From: Rhodococcus jostii NBRC 16295
Lineage (GTDB): Bacteria > Actinomycetota > Actinomycetes > Mycobacteriales > Mycobacteriaceae
Assembly: GCF_001894825.1 (NCBI RefSeq)
Contig: NZ_BCWY01000046.1
Span: forward strand, 1-64,000
Direction of reading: 5' to 3'
Length of the DNA: 64,000 nucleotides
Every line of letters starts with the position of its first letter. Positions within the stretch are counted from its first letter, which is position 1. Of this stretch, positions 26,336 to 35,932 are shown in pieces. Made by a program: the position numbers and the translations under genes. A model generated the notes under the pieces. It worked only from the letters and a program-made list of their open reading frames with translations. It was not told the DNA's origin and did no database searches.

Positions 26336-27847
26336 TCACCCCTGCTGCGCAGCCTTCTCCGCGGCCTGCGCCTGGGCCACCTGTTGCGGTGTGAAGCGGA
26401 TGAACAGGGCGGCCAGCCCGGCGATGAGGGCGCAGCCGGCGCTGCCGACGAGGGCGAAGGTGTACCCGTTGCCCAGTGCCTCGAGTTGCGCCGGATTCAT
26501 GTCGGCGACCTTCCCGGAGACGCCGCCGAGCGACAGCGTGCGCGAGGTGGCCATCGCCCCGATGACCGCGAGGGCGAGGGGCCCGCCGAGAGTCTGCGCC
26601 ACCTGGGCGATGGCGGCGAGCGGTCCGATCTCCGTCTCCGACACACCGGCGATGGCACACAGCGGGAGCGGGACGACGGCGAGTCCGACACCGAATCCGA
26701 TGCCGATGACCGGCACGAACAGGTTGCCGAGGTAGGTAGCGGAACTGTCGAGAGTGGAGCCGTACAGCAGCCCGACCACCATGATGGCGGCGCCGGCGAC
26801 CACGAGCCACCGGGGCTGGATCCGCACGGCGAGCTTGGACGCCACGGCCGCCGCACTGCCGAGACCGAACGCGAACGGGATGAACGCGAGGCCGGCCTCG
26901 AGGGGGCTGTAGCCGAGGATGTCCTGGACGAACAACGCCACGAACGCGGCGACCGTGAACATGACCGCACCGGCGAAGAAGATCGCGACGAGGGTGGCCA
27001 CCCGGTTCTTGTCGGTGAACAGGGAGAACGGCAGCAGCGGGTTGTCCGCGGTGCGTTCGACGTACAGGAACGCGCAGAACAGCACCAGGCCGGCGACGAG
27101 CGCACCGATCACGTACGGACTGTCCCAGCCGAGTTCCGGACCTTCGGTGAGCGCGAAGACCACCCCGGTCGCCGCGACCGTCGCGAGGACCGCGCCCGGA
27201 ACGTCGAGGGCCAGGCGCTCGCCCGCCGTCTCCTTCAACGCCACGAACGCGCACCCCACGATGACGACACCGATGGGCACGTTGATCAGGAAGATCAGTC
27301 GCCACGACACCTCGGTGAGCGCGCCGCCGATGATGAGGCCTGCGATCGACCCGATGCCCGTCATGGCAGCGAAGATGGCGATGGCCTGGTTGCGCGCAGG
27401 GCCGGCCGCGAACGTGGTCGCGACGAGCGCCAGCGCCGTCGGTGATGCCACCGCCGCGCCGACTCCCTGCAGGAACCGCGCGGCGATCAGCATGAACTCC
27501 CCCACCGCGAGACCACACAGCAGCGACGCGACGGTGAACAGGGCGACACCGCCGACGAACATCTTCTTCCGGCCGAACGCGTCACCGAGCCGGCCGCCGA
27601 GGAGCATGAGGCCACCGAACGCCAGCGCGTACGACGTGAGCACCCAGTTGCGGCCGCTGTCGCTGAGACCGAGGTCGGCCTGCAGCGGTGCGAGCGCGAG
27701 GTTGGCGACGGTGCCGTCGAGAACCACCATCATCTGCAGCCCGCTCAGCACGATGATCGCCAGGCCCATCACACGGGTGGCGGGAGTCGGAATCACCGCA
27801 GACTTCTTCGACGCTGAGGTGGTTTCGGGCATTCCGGAATCAGACAC
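26336..27847 (-). CDS. efpA: EfpA-type MFS efflux pump (DHA2 family)
   Basis: 503 aa, about 14 TM. TM1 motif MMVVLDGTVANLALAPLQADL is characteristic of EfpA; motif A GGRLGDAFGRKKMFVGG; motif C region GIGSIAGLIIGGAL. In M. tuberculosis efpA lies next to cysG/cobB/cobO as here. GTG start at 27847, 11 bp after the cysG stop, so it may be the last gene of the cobalamin-riboswitch operon. Mycobacterial EfpA is linked to drug tolerance and lipid transport; symbol given by synteny and motif. Confidence 0.8.
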   Translation of the reverse strand: MSDSGMPETTSASKKSAVIPTPATRVMGLAIIVLSGLQMMVVLDGTVANLALAPLQADLGLSDSGRNWVLTSYALAFGGLMLLGGRLGDAFGRKKMFVGGVALFTVASLLCGLAVGEFMLIAARFLQGVGAAVASPTALALVATTFAAGPARNQAIAIFAAMTGIGSIAGLIIGGALTEVSWRLIFLINVPIGVVIVGCAFVALKETAGERLALDVPGAVLATVAATGVVFALTEGPELGWDSPYVIGALVAGLVLFCAFLYVERTADNPLLPFSLFTDKNRVATLVAIFFAGAVMFTVAAFVALFVQDILGYSPLEAGLAFIPFAFGLGSAAAVASKLAVRIQPRWLVVAGAAIMVVGLLYGSTLDSSATYLGNLFVPVIGIGFGVGLAVVPLPLCAIAGVSETEIGPLAAIAQVAQTLGGPLALAVIGAMATSRTLSLGGVSGKVADMNPAQLEALGNGYTFALVGSAGCALIAGLAALFIRFTPQQVAQAQAAEKAAQQG

Positions 27848-27858
27848 GATCGTTCACG

Positions 27859-29085
27859 TTACCCAGCGTCCACAGAAAACCCGGCCACCGGCCCGATGAC
27901 CACGATGGCGGGCGGACGGATCTGCTCTTCCTTCACCCGGGCGGCGACGGACTGCAGATCGGCGCGCAGGGTGCGCTGCGTCCGCAGCGTCCCCTCCTGG
28001 ATGACGGTGACCGGTGTGTCCACGGGACGGCCACCCTGCATCAGAACGGTCGCGAATGCCTCGATGCGTTCGACGGCCATCAGCAACACGATCGTGCCCT
28101 TCAACCGGGCCAGCGCGGCCCAGTCGACGAGGGAATCCGGGTGGTCGGGCGCGACGTGCCCGCTGACGACGACGAACTCGTGGGTGACGCCGCGGTGGGT
28201 GACCGGGATGCCGGCGGCCGACGGCACCGAGATGGCGCTGGTGATCCCGGGCACGACGGTGACGGGCACACCTGCCGCAGTGCACGCCTCGAGTTCCTCG
28301 TAGCCACGACCGAACACGTACGGGTCGCCGCCCTTGAGCCGCACCACGAACTTCCCGGCCTTCGCGCCGTCGATGAGGGCGGCGTTGATCGCCTCCTGCG
28401 CCATCGCGCGGCCGTACGGGATCTTGGCCGCGTCGATCACCTCGACGTCCGAGCCCAGTTCGGCGAGCAACTCCGGTGGGGCGAGGCGGTCGGCCACCAC
28501 GACATCGGCCCGGGCGAGCAGTCGACGGCCGCGCACGGTGATGAGGTCGGGATCGCCGGGGCCGCCGCCGACCAGTGCGACACCGGCCGCCGGGGACTCG
28601 GCGGTGTCCGCGATCGCACCCGATTGCAGGCCCTCCACCAGGGCGGTGCGCACAGCGGCGGATCGCCGGTGGTCGCCGCCCGCCAGCACGCCGATGCTCA
28701 TGCCGTCGTAGCTCGCGCTCGCGGGTGTGACGGCAGTGCCGTAGCGGGCATTGTCGGCGCGGACGCAGAAGACTCGGTTCCGCTCGGCCTCGGCGACGAT
28801 CGCCGCGTTGGTGTCCGGCTCGTCGGTGCACGCGATGGCGTACCAGGCGTCCGCGAGGTCGCCGTCCCGGTACTCGCGAAGTTCCACTGTGATCTGTCCG
28901 GCCGTGGCCATCCCCTCGACCGCCGGCGTGACCGCCCGGCTGATCAGGTGCACCCGCGCACCCGACGCGATGAGGAGACCGAGCCTGCGCTGCGCTACCG
29001 TTCCGCCACCGACCACGACCACACGACGATCGGCCAGGTTGAGTCCGACCAGGTAGTTGGTCTCGTCTCCGGTGGCAGCAGTCAC
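27859..29085 (-). CDS. cysG: Siroheme/precorrin synthase: precorrin-2 dehydrogenase plus uroporphyrinogen-III C-methyltransferase
   Basis: 408 aa fusion. Residues ~10-150: NAD-dependent precorrin-2 oxidase/ferrochelatase (VVVVGGGTVAQRRLGLLI). Residues ~165-400: SUMT with VALVGGGPGDPDLITVRG, VVRLKGGDPYVFGRGYEE and PVTVVPGITSAISVPS. It makes precorrin-2, the branch point of cobalamin and siroheme. GTG start at 29085, 47 bp after cobE. Confidence 0.93.
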   Translation of the reverse strand: MTAATGDETNYLVGLNLADRRVVVVGGGTVAQRRLGLLIASGARVHLISRAVTPAVEGMATAGQITVELREYRDGDLADAWYAIACTDEPDTNAAIVAEAERNRVFCVRADNARYGTAVTPASASYDGMSIGVLAGGDHRRSAAVRTALVEGLQSGAIADTAESPAAGVALVGGGPGDPDLITVRGRRLLARADVVVADRLAPPELLAELGSDVEVIDAAKIPYGRAMAQEAINAALIDGAKAGKFVVRLKGGDPYVFGRGYEELEACTAAGVPVTVVPGITSAISVPSAAGIPVTHRGVTHEFVVVSGHVAPDHPDSLVDWAALARLKGTIVLLMAVERIEAFATVLMQGGRPVDTPVTVIQEGTLRTQRTLRADLQSVAARVKEEQIRPPAIVVIGPVAGFSVDAG

Positions 29086-29132
29086 GCGCTCTCCCCGTTT
29101 CTCCAGAAATTCGTGCAGGTCTCGTCTCGAAC

Positions 29133-29513
29133 CTACGAAACTTTACGGGCTGCCGCGACGACGACGCCATTCGCGGACCACTTGGTCAGGATCAGGGGCC
29201 CGCCGCCCGCGCCGAGCACCGCCGCCGCTTCCGCGACGCTCGGCGATCCGGTCGCCGAGCGCACCCGCTCCGACGGGTTCGCCACGTCGACGGCGGCGAG
29301 TTCCCCGGCGGCGAATCCGTGGACGGGGACGCCCAACTCCGACGCGGCGTCCAGGAGGGCCGGTTCCCCCGCCTTCCGGTCGAGGGTGTTCAGGCAGTGC
29401 AGCGTCGTCACCGCGTCCAGGGTCGCGGACACCAGCAACTGCCGGACAGCGGCGAGAATGTCCTCGCTGCGTGCTGCCGCGCGGAACCCGACGCCGACGC
29501 AGACGTCAACCAT
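29133..29513 (-). CDS. cobE: CobE/CbiG C-terminal-type cobalamin biosynthesis protein
   Basis: 126 aa. Matches the CbiG_C/CobE fold: VCVGVGFRAAARSEDILAAV at the N-terminus, LNTLDRKAGEPALLDAA and the ending GPLILTKWSANGVVVAAA. In other bacteria this domain helps ring contraction/acetaldehyde removal (anaerobic) or an undefined aerobic step. ATG at 29513 lies inside the end of cobB (8-bp overlap), consistent with coupling. Confidence 0.85.
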   Translation of the reverse strand: MVDVCVGVGFRAAARSEDILAAVRQLLVSATLDAVTTLHCLNTLDRKAGEPALLDAASELGVPVHGFAAGELAAVDVANPSERVRSATGSPSVAEAAAVLGAGGGPLILTKWSANGVVVAAARKVS

Positions 29514-30903
29514 GCGCGGAGAAGGCGCGGGCCGCGGCCACGAACCGTGCGATCGCCTCCGGGTGACCCGCGGGGTGCGTGTGCAGGTACGAGGCGTGCA
29601 CGCCGCCGCGGACGAACCCCTCGCGGGCGGGGACACCGTCCCAGGGCCGCCAGCCCCAGGCCGGAGCGAAGCCGACCGCCTCGGCCGTGTCGAGCGACGT
29701 GCGGTGGAACTCGTGGCCGACCACGCGCTCACCCGCCGAGAAGAGTGTGGAGTCCGTCACCGCCACCGCCTCGCGGTACCCGAGCGTGAGTCGTGAGCCG
29801 AAGGACGCGTCGACTCCGACCACCGAGGCCATCGCGTGACCGTCCAGGCTGCGCGCGAGATAGAGCAACCCGGCGCACTCGGCGTGAATCGGCGCCCCCG
29901 CCGTCGCGAGTGCGCGTATCTGTGTCAGGAGCGCGGAGTTCTCCGCGAGGCCGACGGCGTGCTCCTCGGGGAAACCACCGGGCAGCACCACGCCGCTCGT
30001 GCCGGACGGCAACGCGTCGCGCAGGGGGTCGAACGTGGTCACGTGCGCACCGGCGGCGTCGAGGAGTTCGCGGTGTTCGGCGTACCCGAACGTGAACGCC
30101 CGGCCCCCGGCGATCGCGACAGTGGGGCGCGGACCGGACGGAGGTGGTCCGACCTCGACGGCCGGGTCCCACGCCGGGCCGTCGACGGTCGAGGAGGCCA
30201 GCGCGCGGATGGCGGGCAGGTCGAGGTGGCGGGCGGCCAGCCGGGTCATCGCGTCGACGGCGGTCACCGCGTCGGCGCCGTGTTCGGCCGCCGGGATCAG
30301 CCCCAGGTGGCGGGACGGGACCTCCAGTTCCGCCATCCGCGGCACGGCACCGAGCACGGGTAGACCGACGCGCTCGCACGCCTGCCGGAGCACCTGCTCG
30401 TGCCGTGGGCTTCCCACCCGGTTGAGGATCACCCCGCCGATGCGGACCCCGGAGTCGTACGTCGAGAAGCCGTGCAGGACCGCGGCGAGGCTCTGACTGT
30501 GCCCGCGGGCATCGACCACGAGCACGACGGGTGCGCCGAGGAGTGCAGCCACCTGCGCCGTCGACCCCTCCGCCGAAGGCTCGTGCGAGGCGGCGTCGAT
30601 CTTGCCGTCGAACAGACCCATCACGCCCTCGACCACCGCAACGTCGCAGCCCGCACTGCCGTGCCGGTACAGCGGGGCGATCCGGCGGGCCCCCACCATG
30701 ACCGGGTCGAGGTTTCGGCCCGGACGTCCCGCGGCGAGCCCGTGATACCCGGGGTCGATGTAGTCGGGTCCGACCTTGAACGGTGCCACCGCGCAGCCCG
30801 ACTCACGCAGGGCTCCGACCACACCGGTTGCGACGGTGGTCTTTCCGCTACCCGATGCCGGGGCGGCGATCACCACCGCGGGCACGGCGGGGAGCGTCGT
30901 CAC
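29506..30903 (-). CDS. cobB: Cobyrinic/hydrogenobyrinic acid a,c-diamide synthase
   Basis: 465 aa. N-terminal ATP-grasp-like P-loop domain (APASGSGKTTVATGVV; KVGPDYIDPGYH), C-terminal class I glutamine amidotransferase with nucleophile Cys in HAECAGLLYLARSL and His in VGHEFHRTSL. Catalyses glutamine-dependent amidation of the a and c side chains. GTG at 30903 overlaps the cobO stop (GTGA). Confidence 0.95.
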   Translation of the reverse strand: MTTLPAVPAVVIAAPASGSGKTTVATGVVGALRESGCAVAPFKVGPDYIDPGYHGLAAGRPGRNLDPVMVGARRIAPLYRHGSAGCDVAVVEGVMGLFDGKIDAASHEPSAEGSTAQVAALLGAPVVLVVDARGHSQSLAAVLHGFSTYDSGVRIGGVILNRVGSPRHEQVLRQACERVGLPVLGAVPRMAELEVPSRHLGLIPAAEHGADAVTAVDAMTRLAARHLDLPAIRALASSTVDGPAWDPAVEVGPPPSGPRPTVAIAGGRAFTFGYAEHRELLDAAGAHVTTFDPLRDALPSGTSGVVLPGGFPEEHAVGLAENSALLTQIRALATAGAPIHAECAGLLYLARSLDGHAMASVVGVDASFGSRLTLGYREAVAVTDSTLFSAGERVVGHEFHRTSLDTAEAVGFAPAWGWRPWDGVPAREGFVRGGVHASYLHTHPAGHPEAIARFVAAARAFSAHG

Positions 30904-31514
30904 CACTCGATGCCCCGCTGGCCCTTCCGGCCTGCGTCCATCGGATGCTTGATCTTGGTCATCTCCGTCACCAGATCGGCGGCGTCGATCAGCGCCTGCG
31001 GGGCGTCGCGCCCGGTGATCACCACGTGCTGGTTGCCCGGCCGGTTCTGCAGGACCTCGACCACCTCGTCGACGTCGACCCACCCCCACTTCAGCGGGTA
31101 GGTGAATTCGTCGAGCACGTAGAACCGGTGCTCCTCGGCGCCCAACCGGCGCGCGATCTCGCGCCATCCCTCGGCGGCCGCGGCGGCGTGGTCTTCCTCG
31201 CTGCCGTGCTTGCGCGTCCACGACCAGCCCTCGCCCATCTTGTGCCACTGCACCGCACCGCCGACTCCGGTGTCGTCGTGCAGCTGACCGAGCGCGCGAA
31301 AGGCAGCTTCCTCCCCCACCTTCCACTTGGCGCTCTTGACGAACTGGAACACCCCGACGTCGAATCCCTGGTTCCAGGCCCGCAGCGCCATGCCGAACGC
31401 GGCGGTCGACTTCCCCTTGCCCGGTCCGGTGTGGACCGCGAGCACGGGAGCGTTGCGCCGCTGTCGTGTGGTGAGGCCGTCGTTGGGAACGTTCTCGGGA
31501 ACACCCTTGGGCAT
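30900..31514 (-). CDS. cobO: Corrinoid adenosyltransferase
   Basis: 204 aa, CobO/BtuR family. Walker A VHTGPGKGKSTAAFGMALRA, then the family motifs VLDEFTYPLKWGWV and VITGRDAPQALIDAADLVTE. Transfers the adenosyl group of ATP to cob(I)alamin. ATG at 31514, a few residues inside the longer open frame, because MPKGVPENVPNDGLT is the usual N-terminus. Confidence 0.95.
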   Translation of the reverse strand: MPKGVPENVPNDGLTTRQRRNAPVLAVHTGPGKGKSTAAFGMALRAWNQGFDVGVFQFVKSAKWKVGEEAAFRALGQLHDDTGVGGAVQWHKMGEGWSWTRKHGSEEDHAAAAAEGWREIARRLGAEEHRFYVLDEFTYPLKWGWVDVDEVVEVLQNRPGNQHVVITGRDAPQALIDAADLVTEMTKIKHPMDAGRKGQRGIEW

Positions 31515-31548
31515 GTCTCGTCTCTCTCCTACCGAATTCGTGTCCGAA

Positions 31549-33498
31549 TCATGCAGCGGCGCGAACGACACCCGCGACCTGCTGCGCGGACAGTTCGCCG
31601 AGGCGGACGTACCCGCCTCGCAGCTGCCGCGACAGTTCCGCGGCCAGTCCGAGCCGGACCATGCCGGTCTCGCAGTCGACGACCACCGACGCGACTGAGC
31701 TGTCGGCGAGCAGTCCCGCGGCCACCTTGGCCCGGTGCAGCGCGTCCTTGCCGCCCGTCGCCCGCCCGTCCGTCAGCGCGACGACGAGAGCGCGGCGCTG
31801 CGGATCCCGGAGTCGTTCCCGCAGCACGACCTCGCGGGCGCGCAGGAAACCTTCTGCCAGTGGCGATTTGCCGCCCGTTTTCATTCCGCGCAGGCGCCGG
31901 ACCGCGATGTCGACGGACGACGTCGGGGGTAGGACCAGTTCCGCGCTTCGTCCGCGAACCGTGATCACGGCCACCTTGTCGCGGCGCTGGTAGGCGTCGC
32001 GCAGCAGCGAGACGACGGCACCGGTGACGGCCGACAGCCGATCACGGGCCGCCATCGACCCGGACGCGTCCACGACGAACACCACGAGGTTGCCCTCGCG
32101 ACCTTCACGGATCGCCCCACGCAGATCGGCGGAGTCCAGGATCATCCGGCCGCTGGTCCGGCCGCGGTCCACTTGCCGGCCTGCGGCCGCGAACAGCGTG
32201 CCGACCAGATGGAGGCCGTGCCCCTGCTCGGCGGTGGAGCGCACCGCGCGACCGCGGGACGAACGCGAGCGGGAACGCCGGCCCGGTGCGCCCTCACCGA
32301 CGCCGGGTACTTCGAGGAGCTTGGTGGTGAACTGGGTGCCGGTCGGCCCGGCCGGACGCTCCGGCGGTGGTGGGGCGCCGCCGCCGGGTCCGGGGTCGTC
32401 GGGCCCCTCGGGGTCGGTATCCGGGTCCGGGGCCTCGGCGCCCGGAGGGCTGTCGGGCGGAGATCCGGGTTCCGGTTCCTCCGGTTCGCCGGCACCGGCC
32501 CTGGCGTCCTCGTCCGCCTGGCGGAGAGCGTCGTCCAGTTGCTGTTCGTCGAGACCGGGTTCGTCGAACGGATCCCGGCGACGACGGTGCGGCAGGGTCA
32601 GTTCCGCGGCCACCCGCACGTCGTCGGCGGTGACCGCCCCGGCGCCCCGCCACGCGGCGTGTGCGGTGGCGGTCCGGGCGAGGACGAGATCGGCGCGCAT
32701 GCCGTCCACATCGAATGATGCACAGAGAGAAGCGATTCGGCGCAATTCGACATCGTCGAGTTCGACGGAGTCGAGCCGGTCGCGGGCCTCCAGGATGGCG
32801 GCGGCGAGCGCGGCGTCCTGCCCGGCGTAGCGCTCGGCGAACCGGGCCGGGTCCCGCTCGAAGTCGAGCCGACGCCGGACCACCTCCATCCGCACGTCCA
32901 CATCCCGCGACGCCGACACGTCGACGGCCAGCCCGAACCGGTCCAGAAGCTGCGGCCGGAGTTCACCCTCTTCGGGATTCATGGTGCCGACCAGCACGAA
33001 CCGGGCGGCATGCGAGTGCGAGATGCCGTCACGCTCGACGTGGACACGGCCCATCGCCGCCGCGTCGAGGAGGACGTCGACCAGGTGGTCGTGCAGGAGG
33101 TTGACCTCGTCGACATAGAGGACACCCTGATGGGCGGCCGACAGAAGTCCGGGTTGGAAAGCTCGTTCGCCGTCGCGCAGGACCTTCTCGAGGTCGAGGG
33201 AACCGACGACCCGGTCTTCCGTGGCACCGACTGGCAACTCGATCAGGCGCGCCGGCCGCGACCCGTTCTCGTCGTGCACCGCGGGCAGCAACGCGGTGAG
33301 CGCACGGACCACCGTCGACTTGGCCGTGCCCTTCTCTCCGCGCACCAGCACACCGCCGATTCCGGGGTGGACCGCGCAGAGGACGAGCGCGAGCCGCAAC
33401 CGGTCCTGACCGACCACCGCACTGAACGGAAATCCCCACGAAAAGTCGGGTCGAGCCTGGTCCACTTCACGATCCGTGCGCACGCTGCATCCCTTCAC
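31549..33498 (-). CDS. Chelatase with fused I (AAA+) and D (VWA) subunits, probably cobaltochelatase
   Basis: 649 aa. Residues ~20-330: ChlI-like AAA+ motor (Walker [17 protein letters not shown], Walker [12 protein letters not shown]). Residues ~330-400: Pro/Asp/Glu-rich linker typical of D subunits. Residues ~450-640: VWA domain with an intact [18 protein letters not shown]. In actinobacteria without CobS/CobT this fusion is thought to drive CobN in aerobic cobalt insertion; the riboswitch and cob neighbours fit this better than magnesium chelation. GTG start at 33498 after GAGGAAA. Confidence 0.88.
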   Translation of the reverse strand: MKGCSVRTDREVDQARPDFSWGFPFSAVVGQDRLRLALVLCAVHPGIGGVLVRGEKGTAKSTVVRALTALLPAVHDENGSRPARLIELPVGATEDRVVGSLDLEKVLRDGERAFQPGLLSAAHQGVLYVDEVNLLHDHLVDVLLDAAAMGRVHVERDGISHSHAARFVLVGTMNPEEGELRPQLLDRFGLAVDVSASRDVDVRMEVVRRRLDFERDPARFAERYAGQDAALAAAILEARDRLDSVELDDVELRRIASLCASFDVDGMRADLVLARTATAHAAWRGAGAVTADDVRVAAELTLPHRRRRDPFDEPGLDEQQLDDALRQADEDARAGAGEPEEPEPGSPPDSPPGAEAPDPDTDPEGPDDPGPGGGAPPPPERPAGPTGTQFTTKLLEVPGVGEGAPGRRSRSRSSRGRAVRSTAEQGHGLHLVGTLFAAAGRQVDRGRTSGRMILDSADLRGAIREGREGNLVVFVVDASGSMAARDRLSAVTGAVVSLLRDAYQRRDKVAVITVRGRSAELVLPPTSSVDIAVRRLRGMKTGGKSPLAEGFLRAREVVLRERLRDPQRRALVVALTDGRATGGKDALHRAKVAAGLLADSSVASVVVDCETGMVRLGLAAELSRQLRGGYVRLGELSAQQVAGVVRAAA

Positions 33499-33524
33499 GT
33501 CCCGGTTTCCTCGCCGAGAGCTTT

Positions 33525-33660
33525 GGCCGGTACGAACGCCGCGGCAATCTGGCTGGGAGGCCGGGACGGCGACCAGGGTGCTGGCAGCCGAAACGGGGAT
33601 CCGTCACAGTGGCGGGACCGCGCCTGATTCGAACAGGACTTCCCCGCGGACATTCACCTG
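33525..33660 (-). ncRNA. Cobalamin (B12) riboswitch
   Basis: Reading the minus strand from 33660, the leader has the class core: GGGAAGTCC...GAATCAGG, GCGGTCCCGCCACTGTGA (the near-invariant GCCACTG is at 33607-33613), and a B12-box-like AGCCAGATTGCCGCGGC (33538-33554). It ends close to the Shine-Dalgarno of the chelatase gene, so it probably represses translation and/or transcription of chlID-cobO-cobB-cobE-cysG when adenosylcobalamin is plentiful. No gene lies in 33499-33677. Confidence 0.92.
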
Positions 33661-33677
33661 ACGACCCTAGTCGGCGC

Positions 33678-34202
33678 TCACTTCCCCGCGCTCGACGGGG
33701 CCGCCTCCCCCACCTCGTACGCGGCACCGCCGCCGACCCCATAGGCGGCACCGCCGCCGCGACGCATGGGGACGTGCGGGATGCCGTCCTCGACGAACTC
33801 TTCACCGTCCGGCTTGAAACCGTGCTTGGCGTACATGTCCACGAGGTATGTCTGTGCGTTGATCCGGCACGGCGCGTCCCCGACCTCGGCAAGGGCGGCG
33901 CGCAGAAGACGCGTGGTGTGCCCCTGGCCCCGGGCCGGCCGCGACGTGCAGAGCCGCCCGATGCGGAACGACTTGTTGCCGTCGGCGTGCTCCTCGAGCA
34001 GGCGGAGGGTGCACACCACCTGCCCGTCCTGTTCCAACCAGAAGTGGCGGGTCTCGACGAGCAGGTCACGACCGTCCAGTTCCGGGTACGGGCACGCCTG
34101 CTCGACGACGAAGACCTCTACGCGAAGCTGGAGCAACTCGTAGAGCGTCTTGTTGTCGAGATCGAGAGCCCACGAACGCTTGAGTGCTGCGGTTGCCGTC
34201 AT
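33678..34202 (-). CDS. GNAT-family N-acetyltransferase (ElaA-like)
   Basis: 174 aa. ElaA/GNAT pattern: LYELLQLRVEVFVVEQACPYPELDGRD, then acetyl-CoA-binding RLCTSRPARGQGHTTRLLRA and DMYAKHGFKPDGEEFVEDGIPH. The C-terminal ~25 residues are a Gly/Ala repeat (GGGAAYGVGGGAAYEVG). ATG at 34202; the TTG at 34211 is less likely. Downstream of mqo by 64 bp, the order also found in mycobacteria (Rv2851c/Rv2852c). Substrate unknown. Confidence 0.88.
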   Translation of the reverse strand: MTATAALKRSWALDLDNKTLYELLQLRVEVFVVEQACPYPELDGRDLLVETRHFWLEQDGQVVCTLRLLEEHADGNKSFRIGRLCTSRPARGQGHTTRLLRAALAEVGDAPCRINAQTYLVDMYAKHGFKPDGEEFVEDGIPHVPMRRGGGAAYGVGGGAAYEVGEAAPSSAGK

Positions 34203-34266
34203 GACAGGCAACTATCGCACAGCGCCGGCGAGTGTGCGCGCCCGCCGACCCAGGCCGGGCGGTGCA

Positions 34267-35811
34267 TCAGACCGCGACCGACGCGTCCTCCACCTTGCTG
34301 GTGTCGAGTTGCAGGACCTTCGACGTCCAGTCCCACACCTGCGAGAACAGTTCGGTGTCGTCGGAGAGCTTCACACCCAGCGACGGCACCATTTCCTGGA
34401 GCTTCGGCTTCCACGACTCGTACTGGGTCGGGAAGCACCGCTGCAGCACGTCGAGCATGGCGGGCACCGCGGTCGAGGCGCCCGGCGAGGCGCCGAGCAG
34501 TCCCGCGATGCTGCCGTCGGCGGCGTTGACGACCGCGGTGCCGAACTCGAGGACACCGCCCTTGCCCTTGGCTCGACGGATGACCTGGACGCGCTGGCCC
34601 GCGGTGATCAGCTCCCAGTCCTTGCCGAGCGCCTTCGGGACGAACTCCCGCAGGGTCTCGATCCGGCCGGCCTCGGACATGGCGAGCTCACTGATCAGGT
34701 ACTTGACGAGTCCGAGTTCGCTGACGCCGACCCCGAGCATCGACAGCAGGTTGTTCGGCTTGACCGAACTGGGCAGGTCGGTGACGCGCCCCTGCTTGAG
34801 GAACTTGGGCGACCAGCCGGCGTAGGGGCCGAACAGCAGTCCGGGCTTGTTGCCGATCACGCGGGTGTCGAGGTGCGGAACCGACATGGGCGGTGCGCCG
34901 ACCGCGGCCTTGCCGTAGACCTTGGCGCGGTGCTGGTCGATGAGCTCCGGGTTGGTGCAGCGCAGGAACGCGCCGCTCACGGGGAACCCGCCGAAGCCCT
35001 TGGCCTCCTCGATGCCGGACTTCTGCAGCAGGTGCAGCGCACCGCCACCGGCGCCGACGAACACGAACTTGGCGCGCACGACCTTTTTCGCACCGTTGCG
35101 GCGGTTGGTGACCTTGACCACCCAGCTGCCGTCGGACTGCTTGGTGAGGTCGGTGACCTCGTGCCCGAAGTGGACAACGCCGCCGGACGCGCCGACGTAA
35201 CCGAGGAGCTGCTTGGTCAGGGCGCCGAAGTCGACGTCGGTGCCGTCCTGGGTCCAGTTGAGAGCGACGGGATCGCTGAAGTCGCGGCCCTTCGCCATCA
35301 ACGGCAGGCGACGGGTGAACTCGTCGGGGGCGTCGATGTACTCCATGCCCGCGAACAGGGGGTGACCGGCGAGGGCGTCGTAGCGGGCCCGCAGGTACTT
35401 CGCGTTGGCCTCGCCGTGCACGAAACTCACGTGCGGGATCGGGTTGATGAACTCCTTGGGCTGCGTCAGCACACCGCTCTCGACGCCGTGCGCCCAGAAC
35501 TGCCGCGACACCTGGAACTGCTCGTTCACGTTGACGGCCTTCGTGATGTCCACGGTGCCGTCGGCGTTCTGCGGGGTGTAATTGAGCTCACACAGCGCAG
35601 AGTGGCCGGTGCCCGCGTTGTTCCACGGGTCGCTGCTCTCGGCGGCTACTGCGTCGAGCCGCTCGAATGTGGTGATCGACCAATCGGGCTGCACCTGACG
35701 CAGGATCGCTCCCAGCGTCGCGCTCATGATGCCCGCGCCAACCAGCACTACATCCGTTTTCGTCTCTACCGCATTCTGATCTGACACTGGAGTATCGACT
35801 TCCTTGTCCAT
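34267..35811 (-). CDS. mqo: Malate:quinone oxidoreductase
   Basis: 514 aa membrane-associated FAD enzyme oxidising malate to oxaloacetate and reducing quinone. N-terminal FAD site [38 protein letters not shown] and [12 protein letters not shown] are recognisable family segments. Length fits family (~490-530). Divergent from the lipase-like hydrolase across 121 bp. Confidence 0.95.
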   Translation of the reverse strand: MDKEVDTPVSDQNAVETKTDVVLVGAGIMSATLGAILRQVQPDWSITTFERLDAVAAESSDPWNNAGTGHSALCELNYTPQNADGTVDITKAVNVNEQFQVSRQFWAHGVESGVLTQPKEFINPIPHVSFVHGEANAKYLRARYDALAGHPLFAGMEYIDAPDEFTRRLPLMAKGRDFSDPVALNWTQDGTDVDFGALTKQLLGYVGASGGVVHFGHEVTDLTKQSDGSWVVKVTNRRNGAKKVVRAKFVFVGAGGGALHLLQKSGIEEAKGFGGFPVSGAFLRCTNPELIDQHRAKVYGKAAVGAPPMSVPHLDTRVIGNKPGLLFGPYAGWSPKFLKQGRVTDLPSSVKPNNLLSMLGVGVSELGLVKYLISELAMSEAGRIETLREFVPKALGKDWELITAGQRVQVIRRAKGKGGVLEFGTAVVNAADGSIAGLLGASPGASTAVPAMLDVLQRCFPTQYESWKPKLQEMVPSLGVKLSDDTELFSQVWDWTSKVLQLDTSKVEDASVAV

Positions 35812-35932
35812 AGCCGTACGCGCATACGCCTGCCGTGTTCGCCGGATAGGTTACCCGCGCGTATGAGCGAGAATCACCTGCCCCAATTGTGCGCCTCCCC
35901 GCGCCCTCGAAACGCACATTAGATTGTGATCT

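Noticed and set aside
29506-31326. Longer 606-codon version of cobB
   Set aside because: The extra N-terminal 141 residues overlap cobO in another frame and are Arg/Gly-rich; the GTG at 30903 gives a normal family length.
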